Translations under genes and position numbers: made by a program | Shown: one piece after another, positions 45,018 through 55,988 of the stretch | How positions within the stretch are numbered: position 1 is the stretch's first letter | Layout: every line of letters starts with the position of its first letter | The notes under the pieces: model-generated | Seen by the model: only the letters and a program-made list of their open reading frames with translations | The model's database searches: none | Told to the model about the DNA's origin: nothing | Source of the DNA: Cryptomeria japonica | Taxonomy: Eukaryota > Streptophyta > Pinopsida > Cupressales > Cupressaceae | NCBI RefSeq assembly: GCF_030272615.1 | Contig: NC_081409.1 | Location: 25,865,406-25,929,405 of the forward strand | Direction: 5' to 3' | DNA: 64,000 nt

Positions 45018-45616
45018 TTATGTAAATAAATGTTTGTCAACATCAACATATTCATATTCAGTATCAGAAGCATTAGGAGTTGTATTGCCATCATGAATAA
45101 CATTTTCACCTATTTCTTCATCAATATTTATAGAAAGAGGAGCTCTAACATGAATAGAAGTAAAACCATTACATGTTTTTTGCAACTTATGATTTGGAGA
45201 TTTAAGTTCAAGATCTTGCTTAGGAGAAAAGAGAATTATGTCAATTGTTGGTGTTTTAGCATATTGAATAGTTTGAGAAACAACTTCTCGAGCTCTAGCA
45301 TGACATTTTTGTCGATGATCTCTCGCACAACGATTCCATCGAGTCTTAGCAGAAGGCTGAGAAGAAAGAGGAATATTTATTGGAGGAATATTTGTTGAAG
45401 GATAAATATTTGTTGAAAGAGGAATGTTATCATCTTTGGTAGTTGGATGGTTAGGTTGAGGTATCTTAGGTTGAACAAGAGGAGAGGAAGGTCTCTTCTC
45501 TCTATAAGAGAAAGGAGGTGAAACTGCACCATATAAAGGAGAAATGTTTGGTGTAGGAAGGAGACCGGTTCCATCATGAGGAGGAGGTACACGTTCAACC
45601 TTATGAGGGATATTAT
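45018..45616 (-). pseudogene. E1 proline-rich C-terminal polyprotein segment
   Basis: An open stretch of about 200 codons after the solo LTR: GLLPTPNISPLYGAVSPPFS, PQPNHPTTKDDNIPLSTNIY, TRWNRCARDHRQKCHARAREV, then an acidic end (TEYEYVDVDKH) before a stop at 45018. It is rich in Pro, Ser, Thr and Asn, and I recognise no catalytic domain. In position it follows the protease, where RT would be expected. Confidence 0.6.
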
Positions 45617-46783
45617 TGTTGGAATCCAAGAACACTGAGAGGAGGGGGGTGAATCAATGTTCTACCGGTATGATTGATTTCAACCTTATTAGCACAACAA
45701 CCTAGCAACCGGTATGCATAAAATAAAATAACAATAAGTAATAATGCAACCACAAAGATCAACACCATAACACAAATATTTATACGTGGAAAACCTCAAA
45801 GAGGAAAAACCATGGTGGGATTGGAGACTCAAAATATCTATCCACTAATTAGATGAATAAATATTATATATAAGGGGTCTGCACATGCAAGATGACACAC
45901 AACCTATAGTGCACTGCTCATCATAAAAGGAGCCTCACTGACTACAAGAAATCTTCAGACTACAATCCGGAAAGAAGATTAAATTGCAAGAATAACATCT
46001 ACTATGTTTAAGTACAGTTTTGGTTAAGTTCAATACTAGAGATCTTAAACCTCTTACTCAAACCCAATTCAATCACCTATGATCAACCAAATCCTCTTCA
46101 TATGATTACAACCTTATTCACACACAAATAATCCCATAACCATCCATGGCCGTGATCTACAAAGAGATCTTACATCATATTTATACAAACGTGAGACCTA
46201 AACAATTAGGTCGGCCACCTAAAAGATAATACAATAAATCCATTACATAAACCCACAAACTAATGATATCCCAAGTTGGCCAGAGACCAAAACAACATTA
46301 ACCAAAAAATAAATCAAACCGGTCCATAACCTAGGAGAATAACACATAATAGCACCAGACCTAAAATAGGTTGCCATAAGCCAAATGCAACACCACTAAT
46401 CAACTGGAACACAAACATGATAACTATGAACATCCTAAAAACCTCTTACAAGCTGCACCAACACCACTTATGGAATCCATCAAAAGATCTTCAACAAAGC
46501 TCTGATGGTAAAACCCTTATTGGTAACCAAAAGGCTTACTAGAACATATGATAGCTTCTGGATCACCAATTCTTGAACCAACTAAATGTGACACGCACAT
46601 GAATGACCGAACCAAACCAATTCCACCAATCTGAATATATCGTAGAATACCAGAGGTGATCTCCGGATCAAGATCACAAAACAACCACTCTACCGGTACC
46701 CGATAGACAACCAAACAAGCTAGTGTTGACATCAATGACAAACATCAATGCAACACATAATCAATTCCTCCAAATTGCCAACA
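45617..46783 (-). mobile_element. Solo copia-type LTR in E1
   Basis: Plus-strand ends TGTTGGAATCC and ATTGCCAACA, 1167 bp, flanked by perfect ATTAT duplications (45612-45616 and 46784-46788). It is related to the F family (shared GTGAATCAATGT and an AAACC..GGTGGGATT tract) but longer and diverged. It has the C-rich hairpin: on the minus strand AGAACATT pairs with AGTGTTCT, including one G-U pair, around a pyrimidine loop. Confidence 0.93.
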
Positions 46784-47511
46784 ATTATTGTTCTTCTTAG
46801 GAGAAGGCATGGTTTCATCCATAGGAAAGGAATATGTTGGGAATCTTCCTTAGGAGGAAGATTATTTCTATCTGTTAGGGGAAGAACTTCATCTTCAAGA
46901 ATGAAGGGAATATAAAGTGTTGGAGTTATAGGTTGGCTTAAGGATAAGATCATATCTTTCTTCCATTTCTGATAAGATTGAAAGAGAGAATCACTTCTTG
47001 TTGGAAGAGATTGAAATTGTTGAGGCCAAAAGTAATCAATAGGAACACCTGGGCTTCTTTCAGTTGGTCGAAATAGGCTATGGTTAATAGTTATGATTTC
47101 TCCATTATGGGGAAATTTCAAACACTTATGGATTGGAGAGGCAATATCCTTCATGGAAGATAGCCAAGGGTAACCTAACTTCACACAAAATTATTTAGAT
47201 GAAGGAATGATAACAAAGTTGACTTCTATAGATTTAGTGTGAACCTCAATAGGGAGTGTGATAGAACCAATAGTAGGACAAGAAAATCCATCAAATAACT
47301 TAATGACCACATTAGTAGCATCATAGATTGGTTTATGCAAATGTAAAGTATAAAGATATTCTTCAGTGATGACATTAACCATGCAAGAGGGATCAATAAG
47401 CACACCACAACAAGGTTTGTCTTGGATTTTCGCAACTATGTATAAAGGGCCATCGAGTGCTCTAATGGTCTCATGACGGTCAAATGTGATACATTGATCC
47501 TTAGGTGTTTC
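46784..47511 (-). pseudogene. E1 protease region, broken
   Basis: CCGVLIDPSCMVNVITEEYLYTL near 47370-47400 aligns with the Tat protease active site; the usual D-T/S-G triad reads D-P-S, so it is probably inactive. It is followed by LGYPWLSSMKDIASPIHKCLKF, a block that normally precedes RT in Tat elements. The frame shifts or stops near 47515, 47190 and 46732. The solo LTR then splits it. Confidence 0.75.
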
Positions 47512-49540
47512 TTATTTCTCTACCATATTCACTAAATTTGGAGCCATTGTAGTGAGATCAGAAGGAGAGAAAGAGGTATGTTCAGTTTCAATCACATTAG
47601 AGGTATGAGAGGGTAAAGAATTAGTGAAAATATTAAGATTTTGATTAGGAGGAGCTACTGATTTATTTCCCTTATCATTCACGCCCGCCACAGATATAGT
47701 ATTATTATCAATCAGGTCTTGAATCTTACTTTTTAATTCAAAAAATTTCTCAGTATCATGACCAGGTTGTCGATGAAATTGACAAAAAGAATTATTATCA
47801 AAGTAAGGTGAGGCTGCCTTAGAAGGGTCAACTGGTTTTAATGGAGGGAGTTTGATAACATTTCTTTGTAACAACTGAGACATGATGCTATGCAAAGATT
47901 CATTCAAAAGAGTAAATTGTCTTTCTCTTTTGAAAAATTTAGAAAGAGGAGGCACACCTGTTGTAGCATTCACATTGTTGTTGTTGATGGTGTCATTGAA
48001 TTTGATGAAGCCTTTATTTGGTTTAAACTTCTCAAATGGTTGTTGAGCACTCTCACTCTTATCACTCGGAGCCATAGGAGTAGATTGCTCCAGTTGACTC
48101 ACAGTCAGTTGATAATTGTGAAGTGTTGCGCACAACTACGGAAAGGAAGTAAACTCAGAAAGGAGAAGTTTGTCCCTAATGTCTTTTTGCAAATTAGAAA
48201 TGAAAATTCTTTAAATATCATTATCATGCACTATAAAAGAAATTTGAGAACACAAATGATTATATATACCAATGAAATCAGTCACTTTTTCTTTAACACC
48301 TTGTTTACAATGCATTAAATCAGTCAAAGTGATTTTAGGATCTATGTTCTTTTGAAATTGTTGACTAAAAGAATTTGCTAATTGTTGAAAAGAAGTAATA
48401 GAATATGAAGGCAAAGAGAAATACCATTATAAAGCCTTATCTCTTAGTGTTCTAGTAAACAATTTGGCAAGCAATCTTTGATCATAAGCAAAGTCAGTAC
48501 ACAAAGTTTGGAATATTTTGACATGTGTTAAAGGATCACCTTTTTCATTATAGAGTTCCAATTGAGGGACTTCAACATGTTTAGGAGGGACAACTCTAAT
48601 AATATCAAGAGAAAGTGGGCTCACAACATAATGTGGGCACACCAAACTTGGATTGACTCATAGAAGCAATTTGTTGTTGCAATGATGACACAGTTTGGGC
48701 AAGGCTATTAATGGTTGTTTTAGTTGAAGAATTTATGTTAGACATGTTTGATTGAGAAGGTGGTGTGATTTTATTTAAAGAAGGCATTGATTGAGAATAG
48801 GGTGGTGGAACACTATGGTAAGTAGGCATAGGTGATGATTGAGTAAGAAATGAGACACTAAAAGGGGGGATAGAATGATTGGATGAATTGCCCCCGTGTG
48901 TCACATTGTCTGGTTGAGAGACAATATGAACACTCATTGAAGGAATAGATAAAGATGGAGGATTGATTGAGGAAGAGGGATTTCCCCCTTGACTGATGGT
49001 TATAGGTATGACATTTTGAGTTGATGTAGCCATGATGTTTGAAGTGAAAGTAGGAATGCTAGTCATTGAAGTGTTCAAAGGAATAGAATGAATGTTTTGT
49101 GTAGGGGGTTGTGAATAACCTAAGGTCTCAGCATAACTCTTTATAGGTGTGACATTAGAATCAACAATATGAGCAATACCATGCAATATATTAATTCCAG
49201 TCTTATCACTTTGAATCATGTGTTTTAGACCTACAATTAATGGAAGAGCTTCACTATTAGGATATTCTTGGGACATCCATTGTTGGAAATTGTCAAATTG
49301 ATTATCCAATTTTGAAAGTTGATCTATGGAAACTCTAGTCAAAGCTTCTTCCTCGTCATTGGAATCATCAATTGGGTAGATCGATATGTTACTAGGATGG
49401 GAAGAATTAGCATTATCCTCATTGAAGAAGTCACCCAAATTAGGCTCCATCTCTTCGGGAATCAAACCTTGGGAAGCCTTAATTCTAATGCTTTGTCTAA
49501 CGGGGACAGTATAGGTAGGACTAATAGCCGTAAAACTCAT
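47512..49540 (-). pseudogene. E1 Gag (Tat type), broken
   Basis: ATG at 49540 opens MSFTAISPTYTVPVRQSIR. An N-terminal Ser/Pro/Asn-rich part (to 48650) is followed, after a one-base shift near 48645, by the Gag core: VVSPLSLDIIRVVPP, VPQLELYNEKGDPLTHVKIF, WYFSLPSYSITSFQQLANSFSQQF and LMHCKQGVKEKVTDFIGIYN. Stops near 48427, 48211 and 48136 break it. The zinc-binding block reads CQFHRQPGHDTEKFF, with Phe where the last Cys should be. Order and motifs are typical of Tat Gag. Confidence 0.85.
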
Positions 49541-50686
49541 GCACTAGAGGGAAAATTTGAATTTTTAATATTGGGAACAAAGTTTGCAAAATTGAATAAT
49601 GCCAAAAATCCAAGAAAATTATGATTAGACAATTTGAACTTTGTGGAAAGAAGAAATCACACAATTTTTGAGAAAATTTATGATTAATAAAAAGAAATTA
49701 GGATTTTATAATTAGGCCCAATGAGATACCACTTAATTTCAAAATTAAAATTGCCAAAATTAAGATTTTAAAATTAGGGTAAATTATAATTAACCACCTA
49801 ATTTTAAATGTTTCCTTGAAATTTGTAATGTTGAAATTGGGAAGTATTTTTGATTTCAGAGGGATCAAAATTTGACAAAATCAGCCAATTTTCTGGATTT
49901 AAGTAATTAAATACAGTCATAACAGTCTCTCGAAATTTTGGGAAAAAAGCTGAGGACCAGGTTGAAAGTGTACCTGGTCTACCCAACTTTTTTGAAACTT
50001 TTCAAGGATGAAAGGTATGATGATTTTAGAGCTAACCCCAAAAAATTGGTTAATTTTACAAACTTTAGATAGGCGAAAATAAGGTTTGAATGTCAAAATA
50101 GGACCCTATTAGGGTTTTTAAAAAGATAAGAAATTGAATTGCAAATTTGAAAAAGGTGAAACCTAATGGATAGGGCCACCTTTAATGATATTTAGAAAAC
50201 TCAAATTAATTGAAATTGATTGAATTTTGTACAAAATCCAAACAAATTTGAAAATTAGGTTTTTAGGGCCTAACCACTGAATTTTGAAATTTTGAATTTT
50301 GGTAAAAGGAGGGAAATTGAAAATTTGAATTTTAGGCAAGAAGACAAGTATGAAAATAGTCCTAAATTTGAAAATTAAATGTGAATCCAATTTTGGCACA
50401 AGTTCAATTTGATTTTTGAAAATTAGGGTTTTGACAATTAACCACTTAATTTTGTAAATTTGATTTGCAAATTGAACAAGATAATGAAATAATTTAATTT
50501 GACAAGAGAAGTAATTTTCAGATCTAAGACAATAGATAACATTTTTTTGCAAAACACAAGTTCAATTTTGACAACTAGGGTTTTGAATGAATTAACCACT
50601 AAGTTTTGTAAGGAAATTAAACTTGTAAATGAAAAATATACAATAATTTTTAATGTAAAGAATGTAATACGTTGGGTTCACCAAAA
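49541..50686 (-). other. E1 5' leader
   Basis: About 1.1 kb of AT-rich sequence between the primer site and gag, with many AATTTTGAAATTTG-like words. No ORF is supported. A long leader is usual for Tat elements and may hold packaging signals. Confidence 0.6.
50670..50683 (-). promoter_or_regulatory. E1 primer binding site
   Basis: On the minus strand TGGTGAACCCAAC begins three bases after the LTR. It starts with TGG, the complement of a tRNA CCA end. It is not the initiator-Met type, and I cannot name the tRNA. Confidence 0.7.
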
Positions 50687-51870
50687 TGTAATGTGGTGAA
50701 AAGTGATGAGAGGAGATCAAGTGGAAAGATTTACTCCTCAAGAAAGGAGTGAAAGTTTCACAAAGGATTCCCTTCAACTTTTCACACACATTACATTTGA
50801 AAGAGAGGATTGAATTCACTAGATCCAATCCCAATGGAAAGAGATTGAATGCTAAATGAATTGTAGGGAATTTGCAATAAAGTTGGAAAGTAAAGTAACC
50901 CTCTTTTAAAATAGACAAGTTTAATTAATAGAATTGAGACTAAGTGTAAAGGTGACAAAGAAATGATTATATCTTGAGATAGAGAAGTGGGATGAAGCTG
51001 TGCACCTAGAATTAGCAGTAAGATGTCGAGATGAAGCTCCCCTGTAAATTTGAGCAAATGTTGCTGAGACTAGGTTGAAAGTGTACTTGGTCCTTCAAAA
51101 AATTCACGCATCGAAAAGGGTTTTTCGTCTTTGAAAATGGAGTCTAAACCTGCAATTACAGCTATGCACCTACAACCTACACATAGAAAAGAGAGGAAAT
51201 ATTATTGGGATTGGGGGTTTGCCTTTAGGTCAAACCCCGTTTTGGAATTAACCAAGTGATTGAAAATACTTGCAAGCAAATGAAAGGAAATGTTTGAAGT
51301 AAAGTTCACCTCAAGAGAGGATGCAATTGAAATGTTGACAAAATTGATTGAAAGAATATATGGAATTGAATGTCTTGAATGTTGGTAGGGACATCCTCTT
51401 CAATATTGAATCCTTGACTTGAATGGAACACTAGCCTTGAAAGGAGACTTGAAATGTTCAATGCTTGAAAGAATGCTTGAATGCATGAAATTGATTTCGC
51501 TTCTTGAACCTATTGAGCTTATCCAAATAGGAGGGGAAACACTCCTTATATACTTGCTAATTAGGGGTTTTTAACTGATTTTCCCTCTTAGGCTGATATA
51601 GGAAAACTTTTTCCCGCTCACAATTGACAAGCCCAATGTAGGATTAGGTCAAGGGAGGCCGAAAATAGGGCAGTGATAGGGGTGCCACGCCCCTGTCCTT
51701 CCCTAATTCAGGACAGGCAGTGACAAGAAGCAGTGCGGGGTGGCAGAAAATGCAAGTTTTTGATATTTTGATCATGTCTCTAGTCTTTGATCAGGCTTAG
51801 GGATTCATTCGCCAATGCAAAGACCCAAATGCGGTAAAAAATTGCAATGTTAAAAATTTATGACGCTACA
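50687..51870 (-). repeat. E1 5' LTR
   Basis: Plus-strand start TGTAATGTGGTG, end GACGCTACA (TG..CA on both strands). It aligns with 42869-44072. ATAAT (51871-51875) outside it is the right target duplication, with one mismatch to GTAAT at 42864. Confidence 0.93.
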
Positions 51871-52091
51871 ATAATGTTCTCCCAAAGGACCTGGGAGACA
51901 ACTGTCCTACTGGATATGTTTCAGAACATGAGTACTCGACACACCCTTCAGCTTTGATTTGAAGAGGTGTTGTAGGTGTGCGAGATGATGGTGTCATTGT
52001 TTCTGTAATCTTTAGGGATTCCATTTGTATGTGGAGTGGAGCTGCCTGATTGATGGGTACTTGATTATTTGTGCTTGCTCTTAGGTAATTG
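51871..52091 (-). pseudogene. Fragment of E2 polyprotein between E1 and F
   Basis: An open minus-strand frame (RASTNNQVPINQAAPLHIQM, TMTPSSRTPTTPLQIKAEG) that is Thr/Pro/Gln-rich and carries no domain. By position it is the part of E2 upstream of the E1 insertion. F cuts it off at 52091. Confidence 0.5.
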
Positions 52092-52896
52092 TGTTGGCAA
52101 ATGCACACTCCAATGAGACATTGTAGGTGATTGAAGGTTTTGTCATTGATGGCAACCTTACAATCCTATGACACCGGCAAGGAAATCCACCGACACTAGA
52201 AAGATCAGACTCTACACTGACAGTCAGACCATCGGCACCGGCAGTAAAAAGAAGCATACCGGCACAGAGGCCGACAGGAATTTTGTTGTAATTTATTTTG
52301 TTTATTATTGTAAAATCATTATAAGCCGACTTGGAAAAATGTAAAATGACTCATATATATAAGAGATCATTGTAGAACAATTAAGGGATGGATAATGAGA
52401 AAAGTAATTAGGTGAAATAAGGTAGACCTATTATGCGAATTATAGGTTAAGGGTTTATGTAAGAAGTAGAGCAGAAATCGGTACTGGATCTGGCATTATA
52501 GATGCTATTCTTAAGTAGTACAAGACATTGGATCTATATAATCCATTTTGTAAGTCAGTGAGACTTCCTATTTTGTATTTGAGCAGTGAGATCTAGGCAC
52601 TTGGCCTTCCTGCATGTGCAGGCCCCTATTGTAGCAATAATATTCTCTTATTGGCTAGTAAGTGAATATTGTGGGTCACAAATCCCACTGAGGTTTTTCC
52701 CACACTGGGTTTCCTCATTAAAATATTGTGTTATGGTGTGCTTTTCATGTGGTTGCTTTTATCTCTATTTATTGCATTACTTTCTGTTTACCAGTATGTA
52801 GTATTAATATATTCTACATGTTTTAAGTTAAGAAAATCAATTAACTGGTTAGATACTAATTCACCCCCCCTCTCAGTATCTGTGGGAATCCTAACA
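52092..52896 (+). repeat. F 5' LTR
   Basis: TGTTGGCAAATG..GGGAATCCTAACA, 805 bp. A C-rich loop (AATTCACCCCCCCTCTC) is closed by the 7-bp stem AGATACT/AGTATCT (52851-52857 with 52875-52881), 15 bp from the LTR end. The body shares CTTCCTGCATGTGCAGGCCC and GTGGGTCACAAATCCCAC with the solo LTRs at 4723 and 34431. The 5 bp on its left (AATTG) should reappear beyond the window. Confidence 0.93.
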
Positions 52897-52898
52897 AT

Positions 52899-52910
52899 TG
52901 GTATCAGAGC
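52899..52910 (+). promoter_or_regulatory. F primer binding site (initiator-Met tRNA)
   Basis: TGGTATCAGAGC two bases after the LTR end, an exact match to the usual plant initiator-Met complement. Confidence 0.97.
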
Positions 52911-52967
52911 TTGGTCCTCTATTTTCAGAAGCCTAACAACTTGAGGAAGATCTTGACACCGATAGAA

Positions 52968-54104
52968 ATGGAAAACTTGATGAATCAACTTGAAGCAGCT
53001 CTCTTAGACTTTGATGGAGAAAAATTGAAAAATATCAAACTTGAAGATGATCTAAAAGCAGCTCAGGATATTATTCAAGCACTTCAAGAGAATCTTACCA
53101 TTGTAAGAAACAAAAGAAGAGAACTTTGTGAAAAGATGCAATTTGAGAATGATGAAAAGGAAACTCTTAATGATATGATAAACAAGATGAAGCAAGAAAA
53201 CATGACAACAAAGAATGAGATGCAGGATATGACTATGAGATTTTGTAAGGAAATTGAAGATAGAAAGAAGAATGAAGAAGATTTGAATAGAAGACTAAGT
53301 GATGCAGCAAATGAAAACACAAGACTTAGTTATGAAAATGATTTATTGAAGACATATCTGATGCATACACAGAATGATTCAAATGAACTCATGAGACAGA
53401 AAGAATTCTTGGAAAGAGAACTGGACACTGCAAATCAGCACAAAGATAAATTCAAGAAAAGCTCAGAAGAACTTGGTGACTTATTGAAAAATTAGAAACC
53501 TAATGGTGAAACTAATAGGCTTGGCTTTGAAGTTGGTGAAAGCTCTGGTACTGCAAACACATAGGATCACAACAAACCTATAAGACAACCTAATGCTTAT
53601 AAATTTAATGGCAAATGCTTTAATTGTAACAAGTATGGTCATAGAGAAAATCAATGTAGATCTAGAGATTATCAAAATACCAATACACCCACCGGTCAAT
53701 GTTCCAAATGCAACAAAGTTGGTCATAATTCTGAAAATTGCAGAATGAATGTAAGATGTTATGTTTGTGGAAGATTTGGACACTTATCTAATCAATGCAG
53801 ATCACAAACCGGCATAGGTTATGGAAAGGCTATTCCAAAAAATAATGTGACTTGTTATGCTTGTAACAAGATTGGGCATATTGCAAAATTCTGCAGAAGT
53901 AAAGGATCACCGACAGACAACAAAAGTTCTAGTTTGAAAGGAAAATAAAATGTTGAAGAGGTTAAGCAAGAATTCTCGAAACAATGGATTAGAAAGTCAG
54001 ACCTAAATAATGTTGGAAATACTCCTCCACCGGTAGAACCAATCAACACTCCACTGGCAGAATAGAGTAGTACTCCACCGGCAGGAAGCTCTTCATCAAA
54101 TTGA
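52968..54104 (+). pseudogene. F ORF1: coiled-coil protein with four CCHC zinc knuckles, broken
   Basis: ATG at 52968 (MENLMNQLEAALLDFDGEK), one frame to the TGA at 54102-54104, 378 codons with internal stops at 53493, 53562, 53946 and 54063 (all TAG or TAA). Residues 1-175 are a charged helix with coiled-coil character (ENDEKETLNDMINKMKQEN, NRRLSDAANENTRLSYEN). Residues about 217-309 carry four knuckles: CFNCNKYGHRENQC, CSKCNKVGHNSENC, CYVCGRFGHLSNQC and CYACNKIGHIAKFC. A Pro/Ser-rich tail follows. It is Gag-like by position and knuckles, but I see no classical capsid core. Confidence 0.85.
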
Positions 54105-54418
54105 GGAAAGTATCTTTGAGGGTTTGGCAATCAAATGAGACATATGCTATTATTCCCTCAGTTGGTGATGAGAAGTTTTAAAAATTATAATTACTTCTAT
54201 ACCGACAGACAAAGTTAAGTTATTACTTAACCGACATGCATTAAATGTGGTAGGTGATAAACTGACATTATAAATTTGTGATTTTGGCTCCATTTTACTT
54301 CACCGAGCATTCAAACATTCGAAGAGCATGAAATTTCCAGAGCTAAGGCATTTCGAGCAAGGAAGCAAAGCATTTCAGAAATCAATCCTTCCTAAGGCAG
54401 AAAAAGGTATTTATACTC

Positions 54419-55988
54419 ATGGCATCCTCCTCTGCACCTGAATTTATAGCAAACCCTACTGTAGTGGAAGTAATCAAGTGCCCTAGGCCCGTATTTTAGC
54501 TAGTTCTCGAAATAGCAAAGAAAGATGATAATGTTGGTGCATTCTTCCAAATTCCCAAAGGAGTTGTTTTTGCAGAAGACCCTAGAATGTATATCCATTG
54601 CCATATAGAAGAATTAGGAGATGATGAAATCAAGAACATGTATAAATCTGTTATATGTGATGATTCCGGTAATGTGAAGCCTAAACATGAAATTATTGAA
54701 ACCCTAGGATTCACTAAAATCCTCAGCATTCTAGATTTCCCCAAAGAAGTTATTAGGATAGTATTGAGTAGGGTACATGGTGAATTCTTTTGGCTAGATT
54801 CGGTTCATAAAATTACCAAGGAAGCTGTAAAAGCAGTAACAGGGTTACCCTCCACTGATAACAGACCAGACAAGACCAAGAAGGTCTCAAATGACCTGGT
54901 AATGAACTTAACTAGTGCAACATCCAACAGAAGGTCTCTAAGAGTTAATGATGTGACCGACATAAATGTGAGATTTGTTAGCATGATTTTAGGATACAAA
55001 GCAACTCATGCAAATAGAATGAACTCAGTTTCCAGTTTATGCATAAAAAGTGCACATGATATGGTTAAGGATAATGTGAAGATTGATGTATGTGAATGGC
55101 TAAAGGATGAGTTGATTGATAATTTAGGTAAAATCAAGAAGGATAAGAAAGGGACTTTTAGGTTTGGTAATTTACTTGTATGCTTAATGCTACACATAAC
55201 CAAATAGGTGCCCGGTATAGGCAACAAGACCCTTGGATTTGACATACCGGTAGGGAAATAATTATCAAACCTATTCAACAACATGGGTGAAAACAAGGAA
55301 AAGAATATCAATGAGCATTTTCAAGCACTAAAGACCAGAATGAACAAAAGAATCAGACTGTCACAGGAAATTGTAAATAAATACAAGGATGAGATATGTT
55401 TTGTCATCAAGAAGGATGAGATATGGATGGAAGCAGTTATCCCAAGAACAATTTGGGTTACTAAAATGGGTTATGAGACTGATGACTGCATCATTGAAAC
55501 ATATGCAAAAGCTCTTTTGGAAGCACCCAAGGAACCTGAGGAAGAAGTATTTGGCAGTGCAGAAACAATTGAAAGACAAATTCAATCTAAGAAGAGAGTA
55601 AAGAAAGTTGAAGCAACTGTGAGAAGAGGTTCAAGACAGGCAAAGGCTATCAAAGAAGATGTACTGAAACAAACCAGCATCACTGAAGATGAGTTGGAAG
55701 CATAATAACTTGAAACTCACCTTTCATTGGTAGCTACTTCTTCTAAAGGTGATATGCCTGCAACATTTAAAAGAGTTGTAAGGAAAAGGGATCCTTCACC
55801 GGCATCCACACCCTCGCCTAGAAGAACTAGACAAAAACAACAGGCAGTAAGGGCCTCGGCTAAGAAAATAACTCCAAAGAAGAAAAAGGTAACACCAAAG
55901 AAAAGGACTCAACAAAATATTGCTCCGATTGACAAACTGTTAGATGAGATCAGAGAAGAAGGAAAACTCAAGAACATAGAAAAATTAT
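54419..55988 (+). pseudogene. F ORF2: long unknown protein, broken and split by Copia G
   Basis: One frame from ATG 54419 (MASSSAPEFIANPTVVEV) for about 523 codons, with stops at 54497, 55205, 55259, 55703 and 55706 (all TAG or TAA). The N-terminal half has a globular look: MYIHCHIEELGDDEIKNMYK, LSRVHGEFFWLDSVHKITKE with AVKAVTGLP, and DVCEWLKDELIDNLGKIK with FRFGNLLVCLMLHI. These resemble uncharacterised plant transposon-associated proteins (RVHxxxFWL..ITxxxI..xTGLP). The C-terminal part is Lys/Arg-rich (RRTRQKQQAVRASAKKITPK). No catalytic motif is seen. The frame continues after Copia G. Confidence 0.75.

Larger units (their letters stand above)
42869..51870 (-). mobile_element. Tat-type gypsy element E1 with Gag and protease but no pol
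   Basis: Two LTRs (42869-44072 and 50687-51870; 1204 and 1184 bp) enclose about 6.6 kb, of which 1172 bp are a later solo LTR and its duplication. Target duplications are GTAAT and ATAAT. The internal part encodes a Tat-type Gag, a degenerate protease and a proline-rich tail. No RT, RNase H or integrase is present between the LTRs. It therefore looks like a non-autonomous element that sat inside, and perhaps used the enzymes of, E2-like elements. Confidence 0.85.
38393..52091 (-). mobile_element. Ty3/gypsy Tat-type element E2, split by E1
   Basis: The pol region 38393-42868 continues on the far side of E1 at 51871-52091, where element F cuts it again. A target duplication GTAAT/ATAAT flanks E1. 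RT motifs, a second RNase H after the first, and the absence of a chromodomain place it in the Tat clade (Ogre/Retand-like). Neither its LTRs nor its gag can be identified in the window; the latter probably lies beyond element F. Confidence 0.85.

Noticed and set aside
45030-45398. Plus-strand ORF of 122 codons
   Set aside because: It is antisense to the E1 polyprotein segment, which has the better frame and position.
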